Source: Diplosphaera chodatii (Eukaryota; Chlorophyta; Trebouxiophyceae; Prasiolales; Stichococcaceae). Taken from it: 64,000 bases of DNA. The notes beneath the pieces are model-generated. The model worked only from the letters and a program-made list of their open reading frames with translations, made no database searches and had not been told where the DNA came from. The DNA is taken from NCBI GenBank assembly GCA_032358165.1, contig JAALGY010000017.1, positions 2,604,001 through 2,668,000 on the forward strand, given 5' to 3'. A program made the translations under genes and the position numbers. Below, piece by piece: positions 31,178-43,383 of the stretch. Position 1 is the stretch's first letter, and each line of letters begins with the position of its first letter.

Positions 31178-34115
31178 TCAGCCCTCAAACTTGCGGAACA
31201 GCACGCAGGAATTGTGGCCGCCAAATCCGAAGCTGTTGGACAGCGCCACCTGCAGTGTGCAAGCCCCCGGAGTATGCTTCTGAAGTCGCACACTTCTGGC
31301 TGCTGGCAATCTGACTGCATGTGCAGCATCGGCGGGCCTTCGCAAGTCGTCTAGGAGTGACAGTGTGCCACCGCGCTGACCACAGTGCAAGTACCACAAC
31401 AGCAAGTACATAGACCCCACTCCTGGATCTGCAACAGACTCATGGTCATACACGACGTCAGCTCGAGCGGCGCTGCTGCGCACCTTGACATCAACGTCCT
31501 GCGCCTGCGGGCCCACCAGGATGCTGGTGTCCACCGCATCCTCTGGGTCGTCCAAGTTGATGTTGGGGTGCAGCTTGCCTGCAGTTTGAAGCCACAAACA
31601 TGGCAAGCAGTGCTTCTTGTCTGCGGCATGAGGGGTCTCCTCGGCAATGATCCTGCCAGCATCTCCCTGTCCTCTTCTGTGCAGCATGTAGCAATTATGC
31701 ATGTTAGCGGATGTCAGCGGAGCTCATCAGTCTGCCTGTCCTGTGGATACCTGTCTGCAACGCCTGCACGGTGGCGATGGCCTCGACTGCGCCGGCGGCG
31801 CCCAGAAGGTGCCCGATCATCGACTTTGTGGAGTTGATGTGCAGCTCGCCCTCGCCCAGCGCCTCTGTGATCGCCCTGCAGCACAGAGTCAGGCTTGCGG
31901 TAAGGCAAAGCAGCTACCTACAGGTCCCCGACTGTGCGCTGGGCAGCTTGTCTTCCTTCAGCACCTCTATGCAGATCGTGGATGTCCATCTCACATGAGG
32001 AAACAGCTTGCGCCCGACGCAAGGGGCTTGATGCCACCGTACCTTCCCTATTGCATACCTGTACTCTGCCAAGTCGCCAGCATTGGTCGACGTCGCGTGC
32101 GCGTTGACGTAGTTCACGTCCGCAGCAGCGATGCCTGTGGTCTGCAGCGCCCGCTCGATGCAGGCGCGCACCCCCGAGCCGTCCGGCCTGGGGTCTGTGA
32201 GGTGGTACGCATCCGACCCCATGGCGCCGCCGACCAGCTCTGCCAGGATCGGCGCGCCCCTGGCTTGCGCATGCTCCAGGGCCTCCAGCACCAGCACCCC
32301 TGCAGACAGTGCACCAGTCTCGATGTTCGTGTGAGGGCTTCGTGGCTGGGCGGCTCTCGAGTAATTGACATGGCCACTCCAGGCAGTGGCTGTAGCTGCA
32401 GCCGTGTGCCTACAGACTGCTCCCTGACAAGACCTATCAAATCGTACAGCGGATGCTGTGCAGCAGGACTCCTAATGCAGCCATCCCACGGCGCCAGGTG
32501 TCACCTGCGCCCTCGCCCATGACAAAGCCGTCCCGGTTCTTGTCCCAGGGCCGGGAGGCTGCCTGCGGGTCGTCGTTGCGCTTGCTGAGCGCCTTGCAGG
32601 CGATGAAGCCGCCGATGCCGCTGGGGATGATGGCCGCCTCCGCCCCGCCCGCCAGCATCACATCGGCGTCGCCCCGCTCAATGTGCTGAGCGGCACTGCA
32701 GCAGAGAGCACAAGCATCTCAAGTCACTCGCGCGCATGGCGGCTCGGGCTGAACAGCTGCATGGTGTCATTTTGGCAGGCAGATGTCTGCATCACAGTCT
32801 GACTTCGTGGTTGACGATACAGAGCATCAGGCGCCCCGCCACATCGTGCGAGTGTATGATGTACTGCTCATCAATTTGTCATGGTACACAGAACAGCATG
32901 CTGTGCTCTCCCTCACTTGAGCAGGCAGTAGTTGCCGGTGGCGCAGGCGGTGTTGATGGGGTAGTTGGGCCCCATGAAGTCCAGGTCCATGGCCAGCAGC
33001 GCGCCGCCCATGTTCAGGATGCTGAACGGGATGCAGAAGGGGTTCATCTTGCGGTGCCCCTGCAGCCGGGACAGAGTGCCACCTTCAACTGTAGAACTTC
33101 TTGCCAGCGCATGCCTGGTGGCCCAGGCATGGTTTGACTCCCAATCAATCACATACCAAAATGCCTGCACTACTGCCATCCTGCTAAGTATGGACGCTAC
33201 AATGCCCTGCACTGGGCCCCACAGAGTCAGCACTGCATGATAGTGTCCTCAGGATGACGACAACGTCAAGTATAGGAACTAGTGCTACCTGTGCATGCAG
33301 CGTCTCGATGGCAGTGGTGAACGTCTGCATGCCGCCCATGGCTGATCCCACCAGCACACCCGCCCGCATCTTCTCAATGCCCCCTGACTTTGCGCAGTCC
33401 AGGCCCAGCTTGGCATCGATCAGCGCCTGCGACAGCAGCAGCATCATCTCCGCATCCTTCCACATGCTATCCCATGTGCACCTGTCTGTAGCACCCGCCG
33501 CTCAAGCCCGCCACCACCTCTCACAATGCTGTTGGGGCTTTGGGTGTGGCGAGCGGCTGGGCATCGATACACAAGCTCGTGTAAAGGGCCATGTGCAGGG
33601 GCACCTTCTTGCCAGCCACAAGAATGTACTTGATGACCAGGTCCAGGCGCCGGGCTGACTTCTTGTCCACCAGCTCCCCCGGATCAAAGTCCTTGATCTC
33701 GCCCGCAATCTGAAGGGAAGGGCAGCGGAGAGAGGACTATGCACTGAGCCCAGATACAAAGCCTGCAACTTGGAGGTATAGCTGACTGCACGTGACCTGC
33801 GAACACAGTGCTTGCTTGGGAGGTGCATGGCCAAGCTGACAAGCAGCAAGGTTTCAGCGTGTAGGCATGTGCGTTTAGAGGGCCCACTCAACCGACCTGC
33901 GAGCTGTAGCTGTCTGCTGGGAAGCGCGTGATGTGCGACACCCCCGACTTGCCCGCCAGCAGGTTGTCGTAGAAGGTGCCCACGTCGTGGCCCAGGGAGC
34001 TGGTCACCCCCATGCCGGTGATGACCACTCGCCGCCGCTCGTGCGGCAGATTGCCGCCCCCGCCGCTGGTACCCGCTGATGCTGTGACCACCGTGCGCTG
34101 CAGCCGCGCCTGCAT
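31178..34115 (-). CDS. KAS1: 3-oxoacyl-[acyl-carrier-protein] synthase I-like (plastid KAS I)
   Basis: Condenses malonyl-ACP with acyl-ACP in plastid fatty acid elongation. Exons: 34115-33897, 33709-33605, 33426-33289, 33059-32917, 32695-32505, 32299-32059, 31875-31751, 31578-31484, 31249-31178, in phase, giving 442 residues from the first visible Met. The thiolase-fold triad is present: Cys193 in [12 protein letters not shown], His333 in VNAHATST and His431 in [28 protein letters not shown] opens the domain, and [33 protein letters not shown] and [17 protein letters not shown] follow. The KAS I-like segments [18 protein letters not shown] and [18 protein letters not shown] favour KAS I over KAS II. 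The first exon probably starts at an acceptor (cag/GCGCGG at 34109), with the transit peptide encoded further upstream and not located. Confidence 0.93.
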
Positions 34116-35244
34116 GCAGGCGAATGATAGCGGCTTGTATCGAGTGTTCCGACAGAATGGAATAGATTCAACGCAGCCTGCTGACTGCTGTGGTGGCTGG
34201 AGGCGTGCATGTGTGCATGCACGCTAGGAGATGGAGCCCACCTCGCGTCTGCATGGCTGCCTGAGGAGACATCTGCTTGCGCAGCTCTGCAGTTCTGTCA
34301 CACCTGCGACGGGAATACGCTGCTTGCATCGACAGTAAGCGCAGGACAGCGCAGAGCAGCGCAGACTGCAGGTGGAGCCTGCAACCCGATGTCTATGGCA
34401 AGCCTTCAGAGCATGGTGCTTGCGCAGCTGACCAGCCGCTCATGTGCACGCTCAATGCAGGTAGAGCGCCGGCCAGATGCATCATCTGGCACAGCTTTCA
34501 GACTGCACAGCCTTGCACCTGGAAGTGATCTGCCGGCCATCAACTGCATGTTGCCCGTTGCGGCACTGCCAGGGGCTCCTGGCATGCGTTGGGAGCAGTC
34601 ACGCAGCAGGGTTTGCTGCTATCAGGCGCGGCGGCCTCACTCTAAAATCTGAAGTGTCAAGCAGCGGCCCAGCACACTCGCAGTTCGACGGCCACCATTT
34701 GCCGTGGCGCAAGTCACAAAGCCTTTGCTGCAACAATTAGATATAACGCAGAGGTAGACAGCTGTAAGATGGAGCTCGCGGCAACGTTGATACTGCCTGC
34801 GGACCGGGCTGCAGGCCTGCATGAGCACCGCAGATCGAGCAGGCTCGGTCACAATGTGTCACGACAGCGTGGCGAGGCCGTGCGTCCAAAGGACCATGGC
34901 AGGCCCTCCGCGACCACACAAAACATTCATCTGACTGGCTGCACTTGGACCCTGCTCGGCCGATCTGCCGGCAACATGTCATAGTGAATGAGCTTGACCA
35001 ATTGACAAATCTCTGCGAAGCAGGTTGGTGCAGTCATGCCTTGGTGCAAGTGGACAACTGATGTGTGACATGTAGCTGCTATCATCTACGTTTGTCACCA
35101 GTGAACAGCATTCTGGTCGTTTTCCGGCATCGACTGCTGCTGACTCATGCACCGCATGCGGGGTGCGCCAGAGTAATGTCTGCATGCAGACATCACATCA
35201 GTGCGATGTTCAGACATGACGTCCAACAGTGTCAAGGCTGAGCC
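34116..35244. promoter_or_regulatory. Divergent upstream region of KAS and GH47
   Basis: These 1129 bp separate divergent genes. They should contain the missing transit-peptide exon of KAS as well as both promoters. Several short minus-strand ATG segments exist (for example one ending at a GTGGG donor near 34240), but none joins the KAS reading frame, so I do not call it. Confidence 0.45.
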
Positions 35245-38200
35245 ATGCCTGCATGGCGATCCTGTCACCGTTGCCACGGCGTTGCCGGAGCTTGCATGCG
35301 TTCGGCATGCCCGCCACTGGCGCTGCTCGTCGGGCTGCTCTGGGCTACTGCAAGCTGCACCGCAGCTGCCGAGGCTGCGGATCAGCCAGCACAACCTGTG
35401 CATGGCGACAACCGTCCGGGTGCTCAGGAAGCGTCCGCAGGTCAGCCGCTGTCGCAGCCCGGGCATGCAGCACAGGCAGTCCTCGGGCACGCCGCAGACC
35501 AGCCAGTCAGCGCGGCCTGCACATCATCCAGCCAGGGACCGGCGGAAAGCAATGCGGCGACAGGATCGGGTAGAGCAGAAGCACCTGATTGCGCCGCAGG
35601 CAGCAGACCCTCACTCTTGCAGCGGGTCCAAAGCAAGTTGGGGACCCTGCAGCAGCAGCTGGGGTCCGTACCTGGCATGCTGCCAGATCCGGTCGCTGCA
35701 ACCGTGCAGCGCATCGCTGCTGCAGCCGCCTCTCGTGCAGCGCAGCCAGTGAACGCTGAACAGCAGCCAGCCAGGCTACAGCCGTCAACCGGCGACAACA
35801 ACCAGCAGCAGCAGCAGGTCCCACGGCAGGCGGCGCAGCACAACATGCAGCAGGAGCTCGCTAAAGCGGTGCACCTGGCAGAGCAGGCGGCGGAGCCCCA
35901 CACACTGGCAGCTGCACAGGTGAAGCGCATGCACCTTGGCACAGTGCATGCGCACATGCATGCGTCAAGAGCACATTGACAGGGCACTTGCGCTGCAAAG
36001 GTGCAGAGCCATCAGTGGCTGCACTCACCTGTGCGCATGCATTGGGTGGCGGGCAGCACTAGTGTGTGAACATGACGTTTAGATGCTGTATGCGCAGGTG
36101 TCTGGGCCCCCGCTCTGGAAGCTGAGCCCTGTGAGCCGGGCATGGGCGGGGCGCTGGCAGCGGTGGCTGCAGGATGGTGGAAGCAGCACCCGGAAAGCCA
36201 CAGAGCTGACCAGCAGCTTGCCAGCGATAGATGACAGCGTGCGCTGCCGCCACAGCGGCATCTGCATGGGCGCCAAAGCTTGCGTTGCAGGAGGTGATAC
36301 ATATCTTCCATTGTGCCAAGGCCATTGCGCACGTGCTGCAAGAGAGCCTGTAATAGGCTTGAAGGTCACATCACATGCGGCACAAACTTTATGGAAGGGA
36401 ACGGCAGACTACAAGCCGTCTCACGAGTTTGGTGAACACCTGCAGGCGACAGCCTGGGGTGCATCACAGACAGCGGGGTGCGGCAGCAGCGGGTGCGGGA
36501 CGCCGCTGCCTGGTCCTGGCGTGGCTACAGGTGCAGCGTAATCATTGAAAGTCGTAGCACCTGAGTTCCCACAGTTGCTGCAATCAAGCTCGCAGTGCAC
36601 AGGCTGTGCCTGCCGGACACTGGAGCGGGCGGGCTGTTGTACGTGATCTGTGGGCAGCGTGTGGAGCCTGTGAATTGCATGTGCAGGCAGTGGGCTTGGG
36701 GGCAGGATGAGCTGCAGCCGGTGTCGCGGCAGGGGCGGCAGTGGATGCAGCTGGGCCTCACCATCGTCGACTCCCTGGTGAGCACATATCGCATCATGGG
36801 GGCCCAGCCATGCGTCAGCAGGCCGCCAGCAGGAGACATCCCGGCGCCGCAACACAGGGCTGTTGCCACAGAATTCTTTGCAAAACACAGCGTGGTACGA
36901 ATGCTGAAGCCAGTCTTGGGCATCGCGAGCCTCCTTGTGGGGCCTTCCAATGATGCATGTTGTGCTCTTTTGTCCATGGTCCATCTGCTGCCTCTCCCTG
37001 GTGCAGGACACGCTGCTGCTCATGGGATTGGATGAGCAGTATGCAGAGGCGCGCCACTGGGTGGCACACTCCATGCGGCTGCACCAGGTGCACTCTGATG
37101 CTGCACCTCAGTTAAACAGCAAATAGTGCAACGTGCCAGCTGAGGCCTGCAAAGAAGATGGGTGTGCGGATCATCAGTCATGCTGGGTTTCCATGGGTTG
37201 GCTGCAGCATCTCGATGTGCCTGATCCGACCAGCTTCCCACTGATTAGTGACGAATCGCAATCTTCATGGTCTGCAGAACGTGAGCGTCAACCTGTTCGA
37301 GACGACCATCCGGATCATGGGCGGTTTGCAGAGCGCCTTCGTGCTGTCGGGCGGCGATCGGGTCTTCCTGTGGCGAGCCCTGGACCTCGGGCTTCGACTG
37401 TCGGTGAGGATGTCGCCTACAATTATGTGCACACTGACCTGCATGCACAGGGCAGCCCACCTGGTGCAAAGGATACCAATACAACTGGGACAGACTGGAG
37501 TGCTGCAGCCATGTGCGGTACACATCAGCTCTCCAAGACGAGCCTGCCTAGGGACAGCAGCACTGGCCTGGCAGCATGAGCAGCAGAGTGCGTGGCCATG
37601 CCCGCAGGCAGCGTTCAACACCAGCTCTGGCATCCCATGGAGCGACGTGAACCTGGGGACGGGCGTCGCAGCGGGGCCCGCCTGGTCGCCGCTCAGCTCC
37701 CTCAGCGAGGCGGGCACTCTGGCCCTGGAGTGGGCCATGCTCGACCGGCTATCGGGTGTGATGCAGTGTTGATGAACACTGGTCCGTGTGGTTAAGCGAG
37801 TACTAGACCATGCTGGATGGCAATGTCAGGCGCAGCGTTGCAGCATGCAACGCAGCATGTCAGCAAGCACAGCATGGCAATTGGGCATGCGCAGTGCTTC
37901 TCTTTTGCGATGAAGGGCAAGCACAACTCTGTCACTGAAAGGGCTTGCGCCAGGGGCAAGAGCACTGGTGCTGCTGCTGATGTGATGCTGGCCTGCGTGT
38001 CCTACAGGTACCGAGGACTTTGGGAGGCTGGCAACCCATGCAGTGGACGCAATCATTGGACTCAATGCCCCAGGGGGGCTGCCGCCATTCCTGCTGGACC
38101 CTGTGTCTGGGAAGGCAGAGCAGAGCGCTCCTATCAGCATCGGCGCACGCGGCGACAGCTACCTGGAGTACCTGCTCAAGGGCTGGCTGATGGGCCGCAA

Positions 38201-40806
38201 GCGCAACGCCACCCTGCTCACGTGAGCTCCACTGCACAGTTGTTGGCAGCACAAGTGTTGCATCTCGTAGCATGCAACTCGAAGCATGCAACCCTTGGTG
38301 CCAATGCTGGCAGCTATCTGTTCATCCGATTGAGACTGGCTTGTAAGCAGACACGCTTGAGTTGCCATGATCATGCCAGGCTTAGTCCCTCTGTCCAGCC
38401 TTGCTGCGGTGCTTCTGCACCGGCATGTGTGGACTGTCTGGCTGTCGCACCCTGCAGTGAGTACAAGCGGGTGGTGCGCGGCGTGCGGCGGAACCTGCTG
38501 GGCCGCTCGGCAGCGGATGGCCTGCTGTTCGTGTCGGAGGCGGGGCCGCCCGTGGCGGTCGCCGCTGAGCAGCAGCAGGACGGCAGCCAGCAGCAGCCAG
38601 CCAGCAGCAGTGGTAGCGGCAGTGGCACCAGTAATGGCACCGTCGGCAGCGGCGGCGGCAAAGGTGCAGGGACTGGAAGCCCGGCAGCGGGAAGCGCCGC
38701 CCGCCGCCAGAAGGTGCCCAAGATGGACCACCTGGTGTGCTTCCTGCCAGGAGCGTTGGCGCTGGGCCATTTGCACGGCGTCAACACAGGTGAGACTCTA
38801 GGCATTAGCAGGTGCTGCCACTGCTTCTGCAACTGCGCTAGCCAGTCCAAGGATTGCATCAAACATGCTGCTCAGTGGTACTACATTCAGCTCTGGCAGT
38901 TTAAATGCTCGACTGCACAGGCATGACACTTGACCCTACCTGCCATTTTCTCGTCAGGGACGCCTCACGAGCTGAACGACCTCGAAGTGGCGGAGGACCT
39001 GATGGCAACATGCACGGAGATGTACGCCCGCATGCCGGCAGGTAGGCCTCGATTGCATGTCTCACATACAAGCACGCCTGCAGAGTGGTGCTCGCCCTTC
39101 TGCATGCAAGTTGGCAATCAATGTGACAGCCGCTTCTGCAACAGGGCTGCCAGATCGCAGACAACCAGCCTGCGATCATGTGACGTACAGCAAGGAGCGC
39201 AAGCATGCACTGGCATCCCATGTCAGCATCTGCGATGCTTTGCGCTACAGGGCTGGCACCGGAGATTGCGTTCTTCCGCACGGCGCCAGGAGCGCTCGAC
39301 TTCCCAAAGGCCCACCCGCCAGATGCAGGCGGCGATGATCTGTACGTGAAGCAGCAGGTGTGGCTGAAACAGCGACCAATGCGCATGCCGACAACATGCT
39401 TAGCCACTTTGTTGTCGCCAGCGTCACATACATGCACTGTCGATGATATATTTTGAATAGCATGCGGCTGTGCCTGCAGCGTCATGCAGATTCATGCAGC
39501 TGAGCATGCTCCAATTCTGCTGGCAGGCATATCGCTGTTACAACATGAGGCATATGGTTTGCAGGATGCGCACAATCTTCTGCGGCCGGAGACGCTCGAG
39601 TCCCTGTTCGTGCTGTGGCGGGCGACACGCCGCCAGCAGTACCGTGAGCAGGTGCGGTGACGACACCCTGCTCATTTTGTGCATGTCCAGCTCCAGCCCC
39701 TGATCACGTTGCAATTTCGTTACTGCACAGCTGGTTGATCTAAGGCTTCCTCTGCTGCCCTCTCCACTGCAGGCGTGGGCGATCTTCAGGGCGTTTGAGA
39801 GGCACTGCCGCGTGGGTTCCGGCGGCTATGCGGGGCTCGAGTCCGTGCTGGGGGAGGCGCCGCTGCAGCGGCGCGACCACATGGAGAGCTTCTGGCTGTC
39901 GGAGTCGCTCAAGTACCTGTGGCTCATGTTCTCAGACGACGGTGGGTGCTGCAGCAGTGCCAGAGCGCTAGGATGAGCAACGCTGCCGAGCTCAGATGAT
40001 GGAGCTGTTAACATGCATTCGTATGCAGCGCCTAGCAGCATCCACGAAGCAGAAGTGCATCTGGCTGGTGTTTCACTTGCATCACGATGTCTGCGTACAT
40101 CAGCCAGCTGCCCTGTCCAGTGGGCCTGTGTGCGAGATCGTCAGTACTCAATATGAATGCGGTTGGCACTCAGGGTCTACTGACCAATATTAGACCCATT
40201 GCGTCTCCTATGTTATTGCCTGTGTGCATCAAGCCTGTGCTTGTGGCTGCTGCAGATTCTTTGCTGCCGCTGGACCAGTGGGTGTTCAACACCGAGGCGC
40301 ACCCACTACCCATCCTGGGCACAGCGGCAGATGCAGCTGCGAGGCGGCACTACATACAGTTCAGGACCATGGCTGACCCTGCTAGGGATATCGAGGAGGT
40401 CAGCACCATGGGCAACCACAGCGATGACAGCACCAGTGCTGGCACAAAGCCCAGCGACGCCAGCGGCACTGCAGCCGCCAAGGCGGATGCCTCAATCAGC
40501 GCCAGCAAGCAGCGACAGTCCTCTGCTGCAGGGCAGGCATTTGCTGCTGCAGCTGTGGCATTTGGGTGCAGGCTGCAAGTGCGGCCAGGTGCTACAGGAC
40601 AGCCACAACAACCGCACCCGTTGCAGGCCTACATCCAGATGTGGCGGTTGAGACAAAGTGCTGCAGGAAGTGAGGACGAGTTTAGGCCAGAAGTGCTAGT
40701 CAGCAAGCGGCAGGCGTCGGTAAATGCAGACATTGCCGTATGCGAGGCTAAGCTGGCATCATTGCTCAGACAGCAGGCCGCTTCGAAAAGCGACAATGAC
40801 CTATGA
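35245..40806 (+). CDS. Glycoside hydrolase family 47 alpha-1,2-mannosidase
   Basis: Trims alpha-1,2-mannose from N-glycans in the ER or Golgi. Fourteen exons: 35245-35919, 36098-36293, 36446-36530, 36687-36777, 37007-37087, 37278-37403, 37608-37755, 38008-38221, 38458-38789, 38958-39041, 39251-39357, 39565-39651, 39773-39941, 40256-40806, giving 981 residues with every phase closing. A hydrophobic signal anchor (PPLALLVGLLWATASC) precedes an Ala/Gln-rich stem of about 250 residues. GH47 signatures in order: LGLTIVDSLDTLLLMGL, NLFETTIRIMGGL, ISIGARGDSYLEYLLKGWL, MDHLVCFLPGALALGH, RPETLESLFVLWRATR, ESFWLSESLKYLWLMFSDD, and the calcium-site VFNTEAHPLPIL. The acidic residues expected for catalysis are in place. 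A Gly/Ser/Gln-rich insertion of about 60 residues precedes MDHLVCF, and the C-terminal extension is about 160 residues. A second start at 35296 is possible. Whether it is a processing mannosidase or EDEM-like cannot be settled here. Confidence 0.93.
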
Positions 40807-41131
40807 TGTCGGGCTGTGCCATGTAAAATCTGTGAACGAGACTTGTACTTGAAAAGCAGCATCCTCACCTTCCTGCTGCTGCCCAGCTGACGAATTTATG
40901 TCGTCTCGAAACTCGTCATTGACACAAACGACGGGCGGGCTGCAGAAACGTGCTTACGCCAATGTACTGACAGGCGTGGAGCACAATCAGATAAGCAGGC
41001 TTGAAACGCCACAGTCTGTGGTTGGTGCAGCACTAAGGTCACGCATTCGAACAGCTGGCTACTGATCAGGGCAACTTGCTGGGCCGGACGGGGGCGGTCT
41101 AAACAAAGTCTTGCAGCGCACGCTTTGCAGC
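40807..41131. other. Short intergenic region before array 2
   Basis: These 325 bp lie between the GH47 stop and the P1 start codon, with both genes on the plus strand. No gene or repeat was seen. Confidence 0.55.
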
Positions 41132-42762
41132 ATGAAACCGCAGACTTCAGCTTCAAAGCCACTGCTTGCTTTGCTGTGCTGTGCGGCGCTGCTCCTCCCT
41201 GCTGCTGCTGGCGCAGCTGCTGCGGGTGCGGCGCAGACGCGCCACGACAACAACCCCACGGCCATTGCATCACATGCCACCATGCTGATTCCTCAGGTAC
41301 CTGGCGTAGCAATGAATGCCTGCGGTGGTGAATGGCAACCTACCCTCATGCGAATGATGCTGCAAGTGCGCTGAGCGTCCACATGAGCGGCATGCATCTG
41401 CCATCACCTGCTAGACATGGAAATCCTGATGCCCTGACGGTTGCTGATACCTGACATGCTGCGATGCAGAGCTTCCCGCCTCGCATCTCCACCAGATCTG
41501 CGGCAACGCGGCGGACCTTGCGCGGCAGCATCCTGATGGACGCAGAGCCGGCTGGAGACCTGCATGAAGACGCTGCAGCAGCACCACCCGCAACACAGCA
41601 GCCAGCTGCGGCGGCTGACTTGCAGCCACTCGGTGCAGATGCACAAAGCCACGGCAAAGGTACCGTTGCCGTTTCTGTTGGCATGCAGCGAGCGCCACCA
41701 TGCAATATGACGGAAGCAGAGCCAGGGTGTGTTCCCTCATCACAGCCAGCTGCGTGCTGCATGACAGTCTGATGCAGAGTGGCTGACACATGGTGCTGCA
41801 GACACATCAGGAGCTACTCAGAAGGCCTCGAGTGCTAGGGAGCTTCAGCGGCCGTTGCAGCGTCGGTACGCCGCAATATCAGTGAGGTTGACGTTCCCAT
41901 TTGCAGCCAGCAGCCGTGAGCAGCATGCCGCAGGGCACATGCCGCCCCTGCACCAACGCATGCTGCTGGTGAGCATGACCTCTGCGGTGTGTTGCGGCAT
42001 TCAAATGACGTTTGAGAGAGCACAGAGCCATATAATAGCATTCCCATGTTTCAGTTCTAGCTGAAGGCTGGCAACACATGGTTGTATGGTTGTCCGCCCC
42101 TGCAGGGTGCCACCGGCAGTCAGAGCTACGCACCTGGAGACGACCCTTCGCAGGCCTGGTATCTTGTCGCGCATTTTTCGACATGCACAGGGCAGCTTTT
42201 CTACTGGTCCGCCGGGTGCTACGTCATCGGCACGGCTTACAGTGGTGCGGTGGTCTGTGCGGTGGGCTTGGTCGTCCTAGTGGGCCGCATGCTAGTCGAC
42301 ATCACGGTGGCGGCATGTGTGTGCTGCGCGTGCCGCGGGTGGGACCGTGAGGCATACCAGCAGCTGTCACCTTGGGTGTCCGACCAGGTAGGCCAGCATC
42401 CATATGCATCCAGCTCGGCCATCAGCTGCATTCGGTCCCCTGTGTGCATGCTTTTCCATGTGACCGGATGTGCCAGAGTCTGTTTGGCTCAGTATGTACT
42501 CTCTGATGGCTTTCGTTGGTGTGTTGTGCAGGACAAGTGGGTAGCGAAGGAAGCGAGCGAGCAGAAGGCTCGCGCGGCAGCCCTCCAGGCTCAAGAGATC
42601 CCGCTGCAGACAACCGGGTGTGCAATGATAACGTCACCAATGCCTACGTATGCCAGGGCAACGCTGCATGCACGCGTGAGGGTGTTTCTGCCCACACGAG
42701 GAGCCGCATATCCCATAGGCAGGTCCCATCATTTACCACCTCAGATGCTGTGCTGCAGGTGA
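41132..42762 (+). CDS. Predicted secreted/multi-helix membrane protein, array 2 member P1
   Basis: The family is not recognised. Exons: 41132-41296, 41470-41659, 41811-41968, 42106-42387, 42532-42762, giving about 341 residues. Order: signal peptide with core LLALLCCAALLLPAAAG; exon 2 with TRRTLRGS and AEPAGDLHED; exon 3 ending HQRMLL; a long membrane exon with two hydrophobic stretches (LFYWSAGCYVIGTAYSGAVV; VCAVGLVVLVGRML); and directly after it the array motif CVCCACRGWDREAYQQLSPW. The last exon begins DKWVAKEASEQKARAAALQA. If a GT donor at 42618 is used, the reading frame meets the same TGA (42760-42762), so the stop is firm but the last 47 residues are not. AGDLHED is also present in P4. 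Confidence 0.65.
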
Positions 42763-43383
42763 TTTCTCTGCGCTCGACTCAGGCTCATTTGCCGCCGCAT
42801 GTGCAGCACTGGCATGACGACTCTCAACTGGCAACAGGCCTGCTGCAACGCAACCGAGCAGATTACTTGGTTTGCTTCGTTTGCGCAAGGCAAATGTTCC
42901 ACCAGTATCGCGCGCATAAGCCAGCAACACATTCCTGGACTCATGTGTTGGGTTCCACACATCCTGACGCCGCCAACTGTACAGCTGTGTAAACACTATC
43001 AATCAGATGGGTTGTATGTATGACCTGAACGTGACAGCACATGGCACATGCAATTGTATTGGCTAGTGCACCCTGCAAAGCAACTACAGTCTGAACGAAC
43101 AGGGTGCTCACACCTTCCTCCTTCCCACCTCTGTCGTCACAGGTCTCGAGAACTCGTCGTATTTGGAAGCAAGCTGCAGTCCCAACGATGCCAAGCTCAT
43201 TGTTCAGTTGCACTGCACCAGAAGCATAGGACCGACACAAGCTGTTGCTGTATGTAACAGTCCTGCACACGCCACACCTTGCTGACGAGGCGCACCATCT
43301 GGTCGCTCCTGAGCTGCTGCTGCAGCACGATCTGACGACCCCACCGCTCGCTGTGAAGGCAGGCGCACAGAGCACACCGCGGG
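42763..43383. other. Intergenic between P1 and P2
   Basis: This 621-bp stretch must contain the P1 3' UTR and the P2 promoter. A continuous plus-strand reading frame runs to 42992, but it overlaps the end of P1 in another frame and has no signature. Confidence 0.5.
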
